DNA of 64,000 nt from NCBI GenBank assembly GCA_050246915.1, contig JBFWVD010000013.1, positions 1 through 64,000 on the forward strand, read 5' to 3'. This DNA is from JBFWVD01 sp050246915 (lineage in GTDB: Bacteria; Actinomycetota; Acidimicrobiia; Acidimicrobiales; Ilumatobacteraceae). Within the stretch, counting starts at the first letter, position 1, and each line of letters opens with the position of its first letter. Positions 16,466 through 25,444 of the stretch are shown piece after piece. The position numbers were made by a program, and so were the translations under genes. A model generated the notes under the pieces. The model saw only the letters and a program-made list of their open reading frames with translations. It was not told the origin of the DNA and did not search any database.

Positions 16466-17875
16466 TCAAGCAGCGTTGCACGTCTTTTGAGCGTCGGCGA
16501 TGGGCCCTCGGTCTGGCTGCAGGGTGGACGTATCGGCCCATGACAACGGGCTCAGCTGCTGCGACAGGCACGTGATGTAGGCCGCTTTCGCCTCGGGAGT
16601 CGAGGGAGCGCCGGGCTGCTGGGCGAGTGCTTGGGCGGCGATCGCACCATAGGGCACGCAGGCGTCGAGAGCGTCGGTAGCGACCGATCGACCGTCGCTC
16701 GATTCGCCCGCACTGATCTCGGCCCATGTGGCCGTGGCCAGCGCGTTGGTCAAGCAGACCTCGGCGTCGTCGGGGAGCTGCACGCCATCGCCGAACGCAG
16801 CACTGATCGAGTTGGGAGAGGCTGGATCAGCGAGCACGTGGGCCATCACTGCGCCCACGGGGATGCAGCTGTCGAGTGCCTTGGACATCGCCGGCGGAAG
16901 TCCGCCACTGCCGACACCGCCGAACTCGAACATGGCCCGCCATCCAGCCGTGTCGAGCGTGGTACGCAGGCAGTCTTCGGTCCCCGTCGCAACGGTGTAT
17001 CCCTCTCCGATCTCGGCCACTATCGAGCTGGGGGAATTGGGGTCGATCAACGCGTGTGACATCAAGGTGCCCGGCGGCGCGCACCGATCGAGCACAGCGA
17101 CCATCGAGTCTGGTGCCAGCTCGCCAGCCGTCCGGTTGCCCACTGCGAAGAAGTCGGACCAGCTGAAGGTCGACAGGCCCTCGGCTACGCAGGTCTCGGC
17201 GTTGGGAAGGGGGTTCGTACCGGCAGCGAAGACCGCTGGCGCCACGATCTGTCGAGCCATCAAGGTGCCGACCGGTGTGGGGATGCACTTCTGCGCCGCC
17301 GCCGACAACACCGGCGCGACCTTGGTGTACGCGGCGGACGTGGAGCCGAGCTCGCGCACCTCGACCGCATCGACGAATGACAACGTGGTGGGGACCTCCT
17401 GTCGCAGACACGGAAGCCAATCGGCGCCGTCTTCGTAGCCCGATGCAATGAGCACGGCGGTTGGGTGGCAGCTGTCGAGATCGGCGCCGATGTCCAACAC
17501 CGCCTGCAGGTCCATGTCATCGCGATCGGAGATGTCGATGACATCATCGGCCCAGCCCGCGTCGGCGGCGGCTGAGGCGATGCACGCCTGCTCGGTGGCG
17601 TCGAAGCCGATGTCGGACAGTGTCGAACGGACCGGATCGAGATCGGAGCCGTCGAAGTACTGCTCGGCGAGGAACGTCTCCACGTCACCATCGAGCACCG
17701 CGGGGTCGTCGGTGGCAGTCGGTCCATCGATGGTGGTGTCGGCGGCTTGCGTGGTGGCTGACTCCTTTGCCGTCGTCGGTGGTGCGGTGGCGTCGACCAG
17801 CCGCTCTTCCTTGCCTGAGCATCCCGCCAGCAATGCAACGGCGCATGCGATCGCTGCGAGTCCTCTCGTGCCCAT
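16466..17875 (-). CDS. Lipoprotein with four cysteine-bounded repeats
   Basis: This 469-residue lipoprotein has the signal MGTRGLAAIACAVALLAGC with lipobox LLAGC, followed by a low-complexity Thr/Ala linker. From about residue 170 it contains repeated units of about 75 residues. Each begins with a Cys near LxTxxWxxxF and carries an LDxCxPxGxLMxHxLxDPxSPxSI-type block: DRCAPPGTLMSHALIDPNSP, DSCIPVGAVMAHVLADPASP and DACVPYGAIAAQALAQQPGA. The paired cysteines suggest one disulfide per unit. Surface exposure and structural modularity are inferred. The ATG at 17875 is preferred over the one at 17896 because it gives a standard signal peptide. Confidence 0.75.
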   Translation of the reverse strand: MGTRGLAAIACAVALLAGCSGKEERLVDATAPPTTAKESATTQAADTTIDGPTATDDPAVLDGDVETFLAEQYFDGSDLDPVRSTLSDIGFDATEQACIASAAADAGWADDVIDISDRDDMDLQAVLDIGADLDSCHPTAVLIASGYEDGADWLPCLRQEVPTTLSFVDAVEVRELGSTSAAYTKVAPVLSAAAQKCIPTPVGTLMARQIVAPAVFAAGTNPLPNAETCVAEGLSTFSWSDFFAVGNRTAGELAPDSMVAVLDRCAPPGTLMSHALIDPNSPSSIVAEIGEGYTVATGTEDCLRTTLDTAGWRAMFEFGGVGSGGLPPAMSKALDSCIPVGAVMAHVLADPASPNSISAAFGDGVQLPDDAEVCLTNALATATWAEISAGESSDGRSVATDALDACVPYGAIAAQALAQQPGAPSTPEAKAAYITCLSQQLSPLSWADTSTLQPDRGPIADAQKTCNAA

Positions 17876-17950
17876 GTCAGCCTCCGGCGGGTTCACGGGC
17901 CAACGATCGCCCGATGCCCAAGGTTGCCATCTGCGTCGTGTCGGGACGTG

Positions 17951-18718
17951 TCAGAGCGTGCTCGACGATGGCGACAGGCCAGCCATCCGAGCGGCGTGCT
18001 CCACCAGCGAGGCAAAGCCGCCGGGATCGGCGGAGTGGGCGTCGTGACCATCACCGTTCAGCACGATGAGATGGGAGTGCGCAATGCGAACCGCCATCAG
18101 CTCCGCGGCCAGACGCAGATGGGGCGGTGATGTGGTGCCCCGGGCCATGACGGTGGGACAGTTGATGGCATCGGGGTCGAACGGGCGACCGCCACCGCGC
18201 ACGAGGAGGATCTCGGCCACGAACGCCCGTCCCTCGGCCCGGCGCTCACTTCGGGTCTTCTCCGGTAGCCGCTCCCACAGTCGATCGCCGATCATGCGGC
18301 GCATGAATGCCTCCGCTGCGTCAGCCGGGTCGGGATTGTCCAGTGCGGCGCCGGCCGCACTGGTGCTCGGCCAGTCGCTCTGCCAGTTCAGCGGCATCTC
18401 GTAGGCCACGAGGGCCAGCGCGAGCTCCGGGTGGTGGGCGGCGAGCATGCAGGCCAGTACCCCGCCGAAGCTGTGGCCCACGATTATCGCCGGTCGTCCG
18501 GCCAGCACCTCGACGAGGTCGTCAACATACATTGACAGTGAATCGGGAGGACCGAGTGCCAGCGAATGCGCGTGACCGCGCCGGTCGACGGTGATGACCC
18601 GGAACCGATCGCGCAAGCGCTTGGCGACGTGGGCGAAGCTGTTACCGCGATCCATCGAGCCGTGGACGAAGAGCACGACCGGTGCGTCCTCGGGGCCGAG
18701 TTCGACGTGATGGATCAC
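17951..18718 (-). CDS. Alpha/beta-hydrolase coupled to pyk
   Basis: This 255-residue alpha/beta-hydrolase shows an oxyanion-hole strand VVLFVHGSMDRGNSF, the strand-turn RVITVDRRGHAHS, the nucleophile elbow IIVGHSFGGVLA (Ser in GHSFGG) and a late GDGHDAH giving the catalytic His. The start is a GTG at 18718 that overlaps the pyk stop (GTGA). The frame runs open into pyk, but that part is a shadow. No specific substrate can be assigned; the RGHAHS motif and cap region are generic. Translational coupling with pyk is seen; a functional link is not. Confidence 0.8.
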   Translation of the reverse strand: MIHHVELGPEDAPVVLFVHGSMDRGNSFAHVAKRLRDRFRVITVDRRGHAHSLALGPPDSLSMYVDDLVEVLAGRPAIIVGHSFGGVLACMLAAHHPELALALVAYEMPLNWQSDWPSTSAAGAALDNPDPADAAEAFMRRMIGDRLWERLPEKTRSERRAEGRAFVAEILLVRGGGRPFDPDAINCPTVMARGTTSPPHLRLAAELMAVRIAHSHLIVLNGDGHDAHSADPGGFASLVEHAARMAGLSPSSSTL

Positions 18719-20178
18719 CGCAATCTCACGATGCGCAACACATCGGTGGCTCCCTCGTTGGAGTCGGGGGCACCGGCCAGCACGACCACCAACGAGCCGG
18801 AGGGAACCAGACCGCGTTCCACGGTGGCCTGCACGGCGAACCACACCAGTTCGTCGGTCGTGGAGTACGTGGCCACCTCGATCGGGGTGACTCCCCAACT
18901 GAGCGACAGTTGACGAAGGGCGCGATGCGATGGACTGAGGGCGATGATGGGACAGATGGGGCGGAACCGTGCCGACTCGCGTCCGGTGCGGCCGCTGCGC
19001 GTGCAACACAACATCGCGGCGGCCATCACCTCGTTGGCGGCCTGCCATCCAGCATGTGTCGTGGCCAAGGTGATGTCGCCCGGCTCGGCGCTGGTGCTCG
19101 TGCGCTGGATGCGACCGATGTGAGAGCCCCATTGGCGGTAGTCGGCCGATTGCTCGGCGCGCTCGGCGATGCGCGACATCGTGCTCACCACGGCGACCGG
19201 ATCGTGGCCGATGGCGGTCTCGCCCGACAGCATCAACGCGTCAGTGCCGTCGAACACGGCGTTGGCAACGTCACTTGCCTCGGCGCGCGTCGGCGCTGGG
19301 GAGGTGATCATCGATTCGAGCATCTGTGTCGCGGTGATGACCGGTACGCCGGCGGCGACGCATGCCCGGATGACCTGCTTCTGTAGATGGGGCACGTCCT
19401 CGAGTGGACACTCGATGCCGAGATCTCCTCGGGCCACCATGACAGCGTCGGTGGCCTGCAAGATGGAGAACAGGTTCGTGATCGCCGGTGACGTCTCGAT
19501 CTTGGCGACCACCATCGGCCGGCGGCCATCGGTGCTGGCGGCCTCCACGGCAGCGACCACCTTGTCGACATCGGCGCCCGATCTCACGAACGACACGGCG
19601 ATGAAGTCGACATCGGCGGCGACCATGTGCTTGACGAGTTCGAGGTCTTCTTCCGTCGGAGCGGTGAGGCGCAGGCGTTCAGCGGGAAGGTGCACTCCGG
19701 GCCGACCTTGCAGATGCCCACCGGTGGTGATGGTGGCTCGCACCTCGAGCCCGGCCACATCGTTCACGGCGAGCACGATGGCGCCATCGCCCAGGATGAT
19801 GCGATCGCCCGATCGCACGTCGTTGGCCAAGCCGGGATAGTCGACACTGATACGTGTCGCCGTGGACGGATCGTTCTCCGATTCCACGAGCACGATGGGG
19901 TCGCCGGCGCGTAGCGACGCACCGCCCTCGGGGAACTGGCCCGAGCGGACCTTGGGGCCGGGAAGGTCGGCCAGCACCCCGATGTGCCTGGACGCTTGGG
20001 TAGCCGCGGCGCGGATGGCCGCCAGTCGAGCCAAGTGCTCATCGATGGTGCCGTGGCTGAGGTTCAGGCGGAACACATCGACGCCGGCGGCGATGAGATC
20101 ACCGATGCGACCGTCGCAGGCGGGTCCGATGGTGGCGACGATCTTGGTGCGACGGGTGCGAGCAGCCATGTCGGACAT
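18715..20178 (-). CDS. pyk: Pyruvate kinase
   Basis: Pyruvate kinase converts phosphoenolpyruvate and ADP to pyruvate and ATP in glycolysis. The 487-residue product opens MSDMAARTRRTKIVATIGPA. Family motifs are DVFRLNLSHG, VLADLPGPKVRSG, FIAVSFVRSGADV, VVAKIET, VMVARGDLGIECPLEDVP, ITATQMLESM and DALMLSGETAIG. The C-terminal regulatory domain (IIALSPSHRALRQLSLSWGVTPI) is present. The ATG at 20169 is an equally good start; a further extension to 20211 overlaps the divergent aminopeptidase start. No Shine-Dalgarno is evident, so it may be leaderless. Confidence 0.95.
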   Translation of the reverse strand: MSDMAARTRRTKIVATIGPACDGRIGDLIAAGVDVFRLNLSHGTIDEHLARLAAIRAAATQASRHIGVLADLPGPKVRSGQFPEGGASLRAGDPIVLVESENDPSTATRISVDYPGLANDVRSGDRIILGDGAIVLAVNDVAGLEVRATITTGGHLQGRPGVHLPAERLRLTAPTEEDLELVKHMVAADVDFIAVSFVRSGADVDKVVAAVEAASTDGRRPMVVAKIETSPAITNLFSILQATDAVMVARGDLGIECPLEDVPHLQKQVIRACVAAGVPVITATQMLESMITSPAPTRAEASDVANAVFDGTDALMLSGETAIGHDPVAVVSTMSRIAERAEQSADYRQWGSHIGRIQRTSTSAEPGDITLATTHAGWQAANEVMAAAMLCCTRSGRTGRESARFRPICPIIALSPSHRALRQLSLSWGVTPIEVATYSTTDELVWFAVQATVERGLVPSGSLVVVLAGAPDSNEGATDVLRIVRLR

Positions 20179-20204
20179 GGTTAGCACGCATAGGCTGACC
20201 ATCG

Positions 20205-21548
20205 ATGCCACCTGCTCCCCTCCCCTTGTCCGCCGAAGTCACCGCCGATCTCATGCGGTACCTGTCGGCGTCACCATCGCCGTACCACGCAGTGCTCGAA
20301 GGGGCGCGGCGATTGGCCGATGTCGGTTTCGTCGGTGTCGACGAGCGCGCATCTTGGGTTGACATCGCAGCGGGTGGTCCCGGTTCGGGTGGCGCACACT
20401 CTGGTGATCAGTTCCCCCGTCGTGGCTTCATGATTCGTGGCGGCGCCCTGTTGGCGTGGTTCTTGCCCGAGGGCGCAGCGTTGCGTGATGGTGTCCGCAT
20501 CATCGGGGCGCACACCGATTCGCCCAACCTGCGCATCAAGCCCATCGCCGAGACCGGCTCGGCTGGCTGGCGGCAGCTGGGCATCGAGATCTACGGCGGG
20601 CCGTTGCTCAACTCGTGGTTGGATCGAGACCTGGGCTTGTCGGGACGGGTGGCGCTGCGCTCGGGCGACGTGCGATTGATCCGCATCGATGAACCGCTGG
20701 CTCGTGTTCCTCAGTTGGCCATCCATCTCGACCGCGAGGTCAACGAGCGTGGCGTCCAACTCGACAAGCAATTGCACTTGACGCCGGTGTGGGGCATCGG
20801 CGACGTGCAGCCCGGCCAGCTGGCCGAACTCATCGCCAAGCGGCTTGGCGTCACCGTCAGTGACATCCTGGCCAGCGACCTGATGTTGCACGATCTCACA
20901 CCGCCGGCATTGATCGGGGCTGATCGTGAGCTGTTGGCGTCGGCTCGTCTCGACAACCTGTGCTCGTCACACGGTGCGCTGACCGCACTCGCGTCGGTGT
21001 CTCGTCGACCCGAGGCCCACCACGGTGCGCTGATCGCGTTGTTCGATCACGAGGAGGTCGGATCCGAGACCGCTACCGGTGCTGGCGGCCCGCTGCTGCC
21101 GATGGTGCTCAACCGTTTGGTGCGCGCCACTGGTGGCGGGCCCGAGGACATGGATCGCTTGTGCGCGGCTTCGGTGTGCCTGTCGGCCGACATGGCGCAC
21201 GCCGTGCACCCCAACTACTCCGAGCGGCACGAGCCGATGCATCGTCCGCTGCCCAACGCCGGGCCGGTGGTGAAGTCGAACGCCAGTGCTCGCTATGCCA
21301 CCGATGCTCCGGGTGCCGCGGTGTTCATCGACGCGTGTGAAGCGGCTGGGGTGCCCTGGCAGCGTTTCGTGAGCCGCAACTCGATGCCGTGTGGCTCGAC
21401 CATCGGACCGATCACGTCATCGAAGTTGGGCATCACCACCGTCGATGTCGGGTGTGCTCAGCTGTCCATGCATTCAGCGCGTGAGCTGATGGGAGCGCAC
21501 GATCCGGCGTTCATGGCCGCTGCCATGACCCAGTTCCTGCTCGCCTGA
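20205..21548 (+). CDS. apeB: M18 family aminopeptidase
   Basis: This 447-residue metallopeptidase of the M18 (aspartyl aminopeptidase-like) family shows the dinuclear zinc ligands: GAHTDSPNLR (His), SARLDNLCS (Asp), FDHEEVGSETATGA (Glu-Glu) and CLSADMAHAVHPN (Asp). The terminal His lies in QLSMHSARELMG. It removes N-terminal residues from peptides in the cytoplasm. It is divergent from pyk, with the starts only about 27 bp apart. The start follows the motif SAEVTADLMRYLSASPSPYHAV at the usual position for the family. Confidence 0.93.
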   Translation: MPPAPLPLSAEVTADLMRYLSASPSPYHAVLEGARRLADVGFVGVDERASWVDIAAGGPGSGGAHSGDQFPRRGFMIRGGALLAWFLPEGAALRDGVRIIGAHTDSPNLRIKPIAETGSAGWRQLGIEIYGGPLLNSWLDRDLGLSGRVALRSGDVRLIRIDEPLARVPQLAIHLDREVNERGVQLDKQLHLTPVWGIGDVQPGQLAELIAKRLGVTVSDILASDLMLHDLTPPALIGADRELLASARLDNLCSSHGALTALASVSRRPEAHHGALIALFDHEEVGSETATGAGGPLLPMVLNRLVRATGGGPEDMDRLCAASVCLSADMAHAVHPNYSERHEPMHRPLPNAGPVVKSNASARYATDAPGAAVFIDACEAAGVPWQRFVSRNSMPCGSTIGPITSSKLGITTVDVGCAQLSMHSARELMGAHDPAFMAAAMTQFLLA

Positions 21549-21564
21549 CGCCAACCCGCCAGAT

Positions 21565-22251
21565 TCAGGCGCGGGCTTTGATCTGCGCTCGGTCGAACAA
21601 TTCCTGGAGCGTGTCGTGCAGCTCTCCGGAGATGGTGGTGAGCACCGGTCGCGGCACCCGTCCTGAATCGGGGAGCTTGTCGGCGGTGGTGATGAGCGGC
21701 CCGATGACCACGTGCACCTTGACGGGCCGGATCATCTTGGACCCCTTCTTCATGGCCCGCTCCGATCCCCCGATGCCGACCGGCAAGATGGGCACTCGGT
21801 ACTTCGCTGCCACGTAGACCGCGCCGTCGAACAAGGTCTGGACGATCGGTCCGCTCTTGCGCTCCCCCTCGGGAAACAAGACCAGCGGCTCGCCTCCTTC
21901 GATCACGTCGAACGACTTCTGCAGTGCTTCGCGATCAGCGGTGCCCCGTGTGACGGGAAAGCCGCCCAGTGCCGAGAGCAGCTTGTTGCCGAACGTCGAT
22001 TTCCACAGCGAGTCCTTACCCATGAACCGAACCCGGTACGGGAACAGCGCTCCGACGATCGGCGTATCGAGGTTGCTGCGATGGATCGGCGCGATCACGA
22101 ACGGTCCCTGGTGCTTCGGGATGTTCTCGCGTCCTTCGATCGACATGCGGAACCACGTGCGGCAGAAGATCTTCACCAGGCTCTGCGCGAACCAGAAGAA
22201 GGCGAGATCGAACTTGCTCGAGCCAGCCATCTTCGATTTGAACCGCGTCAC
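21565..22251 (-). CDS. plsC: 1-acyl-sn-glycerol-3-phosphate acyltransferase (PlsC-like)
   Basis: This is a 228-residue acyltransferase. The catalytic HX4D motif is HRSNLDTP, the substrate-binding motif is FPEGERKSG, and a hydrophobic start (FDLAFFWFAQSLVKIF) suggests membrane association. The family makes phosphatidic acid from lysophosphatidic acid. The GTG at 22251 overlaps the cmk stop (GTGA), so the genes are translationally coupled. The cmk-plsC pairing is common in actinobacteria and other phyla. Longer frames upstream lie over cmk and are shadows. Confidence 0.88.
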   Translation of the reverse strand: MTRFKSKMAGSSKFDLAFFWFAQSLVKIFCRTWFRMSIEGRENIPKHQGPFVIAPIHRSNLDTPIVGALFPYRVRFMGKDSLWKSTFGNKLLSALGGFPVTRGTADREALQKSFDVIEGGEPLVLFPEGERKSGPIVQTLFDGAVYVAAKYRVPILPVGIGGSERAMKKGSKMIRPVKVHVVIGPLITTADKLPDSGRVPRPVLTTISGELHDTLQELFDRAQIKARA

Positions 22252-22886
22252 GTGCCCTCCCCGAGCAGCGAGATGATCTCGTCGACCAGATCGGCGACGG
22301 TCCGATCGCTGGAGTCGATGATGATCGCGCCGTCGGCCTCCACCAGCGGTGCATGCTCGCGGTTGCGGTCGATGGTGTCGCGCTCGGCGATGGATGCCGC
22401 CACCTGGTCGTAGTCGAGGTCGGTGACCTCCTTGTGTCGGCGAGCAGCTCGAACCTCGGCCCGCGCCGTCACGTACAGCTTCAGTTCGGCGTCGGGGAAC
22501 ACCACCGATCCGATGTCGCGCCCTTCGACCACGCCGCCGTCGTGGGCTTCGGCCCATTCGCGCATCCGGCGCGTGAGCTCAGCGCGCACCTTGGGGTTGG
22601 CCGCCACCGGGCTGACGGCTCGGGTCACTTCCGGGCCGCGGATCTCGATGGTGGCGTCCACCCCATCGACGATGACCTTCTCGTTGACGGTCAGTTCGAG
22701 ATCGTCGACGATCGAGGCGACCGCCTCGACATCGTCGGGTTCGAGGTTGCGTCGGAGCGCAGCGAAGGCCACTGCCCGATACATGGCCCCCGTGTCGAGG
22801 TACTCGAGTCCGAGGCGCTTGGCCAAGGCCCGAGCCACGGTGGACTTGCCGGCTCCGGCCGGTCCGTCGATGGCGATCACAGGCAT
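22248..22886 (-). CDS. cmk: Cytidylate kinase
   Basis: This 212-residue CMP/dCMP kinase has the P-loop AIDGPAGAGKSTVARALA, the LGLEYLDTGAMYRA signature, GGVVEGRDIGSVVFPDA and a lid-like RRHKEVTD. It supplies CDP and dCDP for nucleic acids. It lies 84 bp downstream of aroA on the same strand, a conserved bacterial arrangement, and overlaps plsC by 4 bp. Confidence 0.95.
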   Translation of the reverse strand: MPVIAIDGPAGAGKSTVARALAKRLGLEYLDTGAMYRAVAFAALRRNLEPDDVEAVASIVDDLELTVNEKVIVDGVDATIEIRGPEVTRAVSPVAANPKVRAELTRRMREWAEAHDGGVVEGRDIGSVVFPDAELKLYVTARAEVRAARRHKEVTDLDYDQVAASIAERDTIDRNREHAPLVEADGAIIIDSSDRTVADLVDEIISLLGEGT

Positions 22887-22970
22887 GATGAGCAGACCCT
22901 AACCCGACGGGCCGACCCGGCTCTTGGGCCGCGACGGGTCAATGACGGCGCCGGCGTCGTCGGGGCGCCC

Positions 22971-24227
22971 TCAGCGATCCTGCAACTCCTCGAGCATCGC
23001 CCAATACTGCGGGTAGGTCTTGGCCACGCAACGTGGGTCGGCGATGGCGATGCCTTCGTGGACCAGTCCGATGAGGGCGAAGCTCATCGCCATCCGATGA
23101 TCGTCGTAGGTGCGCACCGTGGCGGAGTGGGCCTTGCCCGGGGTGACGGTGAACCCGTCGGGTTCTTCGGTGGCGGCGATCCCGCAACGACGCAGTTCGG
23201 TCACCACGGCGGCGATTCGGTCGGTCTCCTTGTTGCGGATGAAGCCGATGCCGGTGGCGCGCGACGGCGAGTCGGCGAAGGCGGCCACGACAGCGAACGT
23301 GGGCGCAGTGTCGGAGATGTCGGTCAGGTCGACGTCGACGCCGTGCAGGGTTCCGGTGCGTGTCACGGTGATGTGATCGCGATGACGCTCGACGACGGCG
23401 CCCATCTGTTCGAGCACGTCCACGAAGGCCACGTCGCCTTGGACCGAATCGGTTCCGAGGCCTTGCACGGTGACCGATCCGCCGGCGATGGCGGCGGCCG
23501 CCCACGGATAGGACGCCGCGCTGGCATCAGGCTCGATGTCGTAGTCGACTGCGCGATACCCGCCAGGCGAGACGACGAAAATGTTGTGCTGCGGCTCGGT
23601 GACAACTGCGCCGAACGAACGCATCACCGCGATGGTCATGTCGACGTAGGGACGCGACACGAGCGGGGTGGTGATGGTGATGGTGAGACCTTCGGCCATG
23701 CACGGGGCGCTGAGCAACAGCCCGGACAGGAACTGGCTCGAGGTGTCGCCGGGCAGTTCGATGGATCCACCGCGCAGGCCCTTGGCGTGCACCGTCATGG
23801 GCATGCCGCTCGGCGTATGGCCGGTCGAGATGTCGGCGCCGAGGCCGCGCAGCGCTTCGACGATCGGTCCCATCGGACGCTCGCGCAATTGGGGCGCACC
23901 ATCGACGAGTGCTTCGCCGACACCGAGGCATGCCGCCGGCAGGATGAACCGCCCCGTGGTACCGGACTGGCGGGCGTCGATCTTCTGCGTCGTCAACTTT
24001 GGTTGACCACCCACGCCCCCAATGGTGGCGCGCTCGTTGCTCATCGTGACCGTGGCGCCGATGGCGGCGATCGCGCCGAGCATGGCTGACGCATCCTCAG
24101 CGGCGAGCACACCGTCGAGATGGGATGTTCCCTCGGCCAACGCGGCGCACAGCAGCGCTCGGTTGGTGATCGACTTCGATCCCGGCGGACGGACCACAGC
24201 ATTGAGCGGTTCGTCGAGCGGTGTCAT
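22971..24227 (-). CDS. aroA: 3-phosphoshikimate 1-carboxyvinyltransferase (EPSP synthase)
   Basis: This shikimate-pathway enzyme has 418 residues from the ATG at 24227. The N-terminal PGSKSITNRALLCAALAEG carries the PEP-binding Lys and Arg. DARQSGTTGRFILPA and SSQFLSGLLLSAPCM mark the two-domain fold, and FIRNKETDRIAAVVTELRRCG plus TYDDHRMAMSFALIG mark the C-terminal active-site loop. An in-frame GTG at 24263 would add MIPLDQLPNPLL and would start inside a tandem 17-bp repeat. It follows tyrA and precedes cmk and plsC. Confidence 0.94.
   Translation of the reverse strand: MTPLDEPLNAVVRPPGSKSITNRALLCAALAEGTSHLDGVLAAEDASAMLGAIAAIGATVTMSNERATIGGVGGQPKLTTQKIDARQSGTTGRFILPAACLGVGEALVDGAPQLRERPMGPIVEALRGLGADISTGHTPSGMPMTVHAKGLRGGSIELPGDTSSQFLSGLLLSAPCMAEGLTITITTPLVSRPYVDMTIAVMRSFGAVVTEPQHNIFVVSPGGYRAVDYDIEPDASAASYPWAAAAIAGGSVTVQGLGTDSVQGDVAFVDVLEQMGAVVERHRDHITVTRTGTLHGVDVDLTDISDTAPTFAVVAAFADSPSRATGIGFIRNKETDRIAAVVTELRRCGIAATEEPDGFTVTPGKAHSATVRTYDDHRMAMSFALIGLVHEGIAIADPRCVAKTYPQYWAMLEELQDR
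23992..24007. repeat. Iterated palindrome, GTCAAC/GTTGAC form
   Basis: GTCAAC and GTTGAC are perfect 6-bp arms around four bases inside aroA. It is one of the most symmetric copies of the dispersed motif. Confidence 0.7.
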
Positions 24228-24259
24228 CAGGAGTGGGTTGGGGAGCTGGTCGAGAGGTA

Positions 24260-24310
24260 TCACAGCGTTGTTCGAATCACAGCGTTGTTCGAATCACAGG
24301 GTCGTTCGAG
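24260..24310. repeat. Three tandem 17-bp repeats upstream of aroA
   Basis: Two identical copies of TCACAGCGTTGTTCGAA (24260-24276 and 24277-24293) are followed by a diverged third copy with three substitutions (24294-24310) and a fragment of a fourth. The first two copies place a TTCGAA palindrome at their 3' ends. They lie immediately upstream of aroA (minus strand) and downstream of tyrA, so they could be regulator sites or simple slippage. Confidence 0.85.
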
Positions 24311-24344
24311 TCATGGGTTCGTCGCAATCCGTGGTGGCGCGGCG

Positions 24345-25424
24345 TCATTGCAGACGCTGGATGCTTGGACGGTACCCCCGAACCAGCAATCCCCCGCGGT
24401 AGAGCTCCGATCGTTCGGCATCGATGAGCAGGATGGCGATGCCCTGAGGGCCTTCCACCGAGTGGACGACCTCGAACGAATCGATGTTCACGCCCAGCTG
24501 CGCGGCCAAGGTGAACAGCTCTGCGGCGGAGCCAGGGCGGTCCGGGATGGGGACGCGGACCTCGGCCAGCGTCTCGGGACGGTTCGCCCGTACCGGAACG
24601 TTCTCGCGGGCGGCTCTCGCTTGCTCGAGTCGCCGCCGCAGTTCATCACCCTCCGAGCTACGCACCAGGTCACGCACCTCGCTGAGCTCACCGATGAGGG
24701 CGTCGAGGGTGTCGCAGATGGCCACCTTGTTCTCGGCGCAGATGTCGGGCCAGATGGCGGGATGCCCGGACGCGATGCGGGTCATGTCCCGGAATCCTCC
24801 GGCAGCCAGGCGCAGCAGCGCGGCGTGGTCGGTGGCTCGGGCGTCGGCCAGTCGCATGAGCGACACCGCGGTGAGATGGGGCACATGGGAGACCATCGCC
24901 ACCAACACGTCGTGTTGCTCGGCCGGCAGGGCGATCACCTCGGCCCCGAAGCCCCCCACGATGGCGGCCACTTCGGTGAACGTCGAGTCCTCGGTGGCGG
25001 CGTTGGGGGTGAGGACCCACACTGCGCCGCGGAACATCTCGGGATCGGCGCCGTCGAGGCCGAGCCGTTCACTACCCGCCATGGGATGGCCGGGCACGAA
25101 ACGCGGGTCTTCGATCGACCGGGCGAGTGGGCCTTTCACACTCCCGACGTCGGTGACGAGCCCTCGGGTCACAGCAAGGGCTTCGCGCACCACGGCGGCG
25201 GCGGCGGTGACGGGCACGGCGACGATGGTCAGGTCGGCTGCGGGGTCGAGACCGATGACATCGACGATCCCCTTGGCCATCGCAAGATCGCAACGGTCGC
25301 GGTCACGGTCGCTGCCGCTGACGGTCCATCCCGATTGGCGCAGAGCCAGGGCCACCGATCCGCCGATGAGGCCGAGCCCGACGATGTTGGCGCGGCGGGC
25401 AGGCGGGACGGGGTCGCTGGACAC
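24345..25424 (-). CDS. tyrA: Prephenate dehydrogenase with ACT-like C-terminal domain
   Basis: This 359-residue enzyme of tyrosine synthesis oxidises and decarboxylates prephenate to 4-hydroxyphenylpyruvate with NAD(P). The dinucleotide-binding loop is NIVGLGLIGGSVALAL. Catalytic and substrate motifs are VTDVGSVKGPL, FVPGHPMAGSERLG and VSHVPHLTAVSL. Residues from about 285 form an ACT-like domain (EVRVPIPDRPGSAAELFTLA), which in relatives senses amino acids. The GTG at 25424 is preferred because longer starts lie inside a tandem-repeat array. It sits between the chorismate mutase fusion and aroA. Confidence 0.9.
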   Translation of the reverse strand: MSSDPVPPARRANIVGLGLIGGSVALALRQSGWTVSGSDRDRDRCDLAMAKGIVDVIGLDPAADLTIVAVPVTAAAAVVREALAVTRGLVTDVGSVKGPLARSIEDPRFVPGHPMAGSERLGLDGADPEMFRGAVWVLTPNAATEDSTFTEVAAIVGGFGAEVIALPAEQHDVLVAMVSHVPHLTAVSLMRLADARATDHAALLRLAAGGFRDMTRIASGHPAIWPDICAENKVAICDTLDALIGELSEVRDLVRSSEGDELRRRLEQARAARENVPVRANRPETLAEVRVPIPDRPGSAAELFTLAAQLGVNIDSFEVVHSVEGPQGIAILLIDAERSELYRGGLLVRGYRPSIQRLQ

Positions 25425-25444
25425 GTCGGACGACTGTATCGAGT

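Noticed and set aside
24260..24310. The 17-bp array as part of aroA coding sequence
   Set aside because: A GTG at 24263 would put the aroA start within the array, but the ATG at 24227 gives the normal family N terminus.
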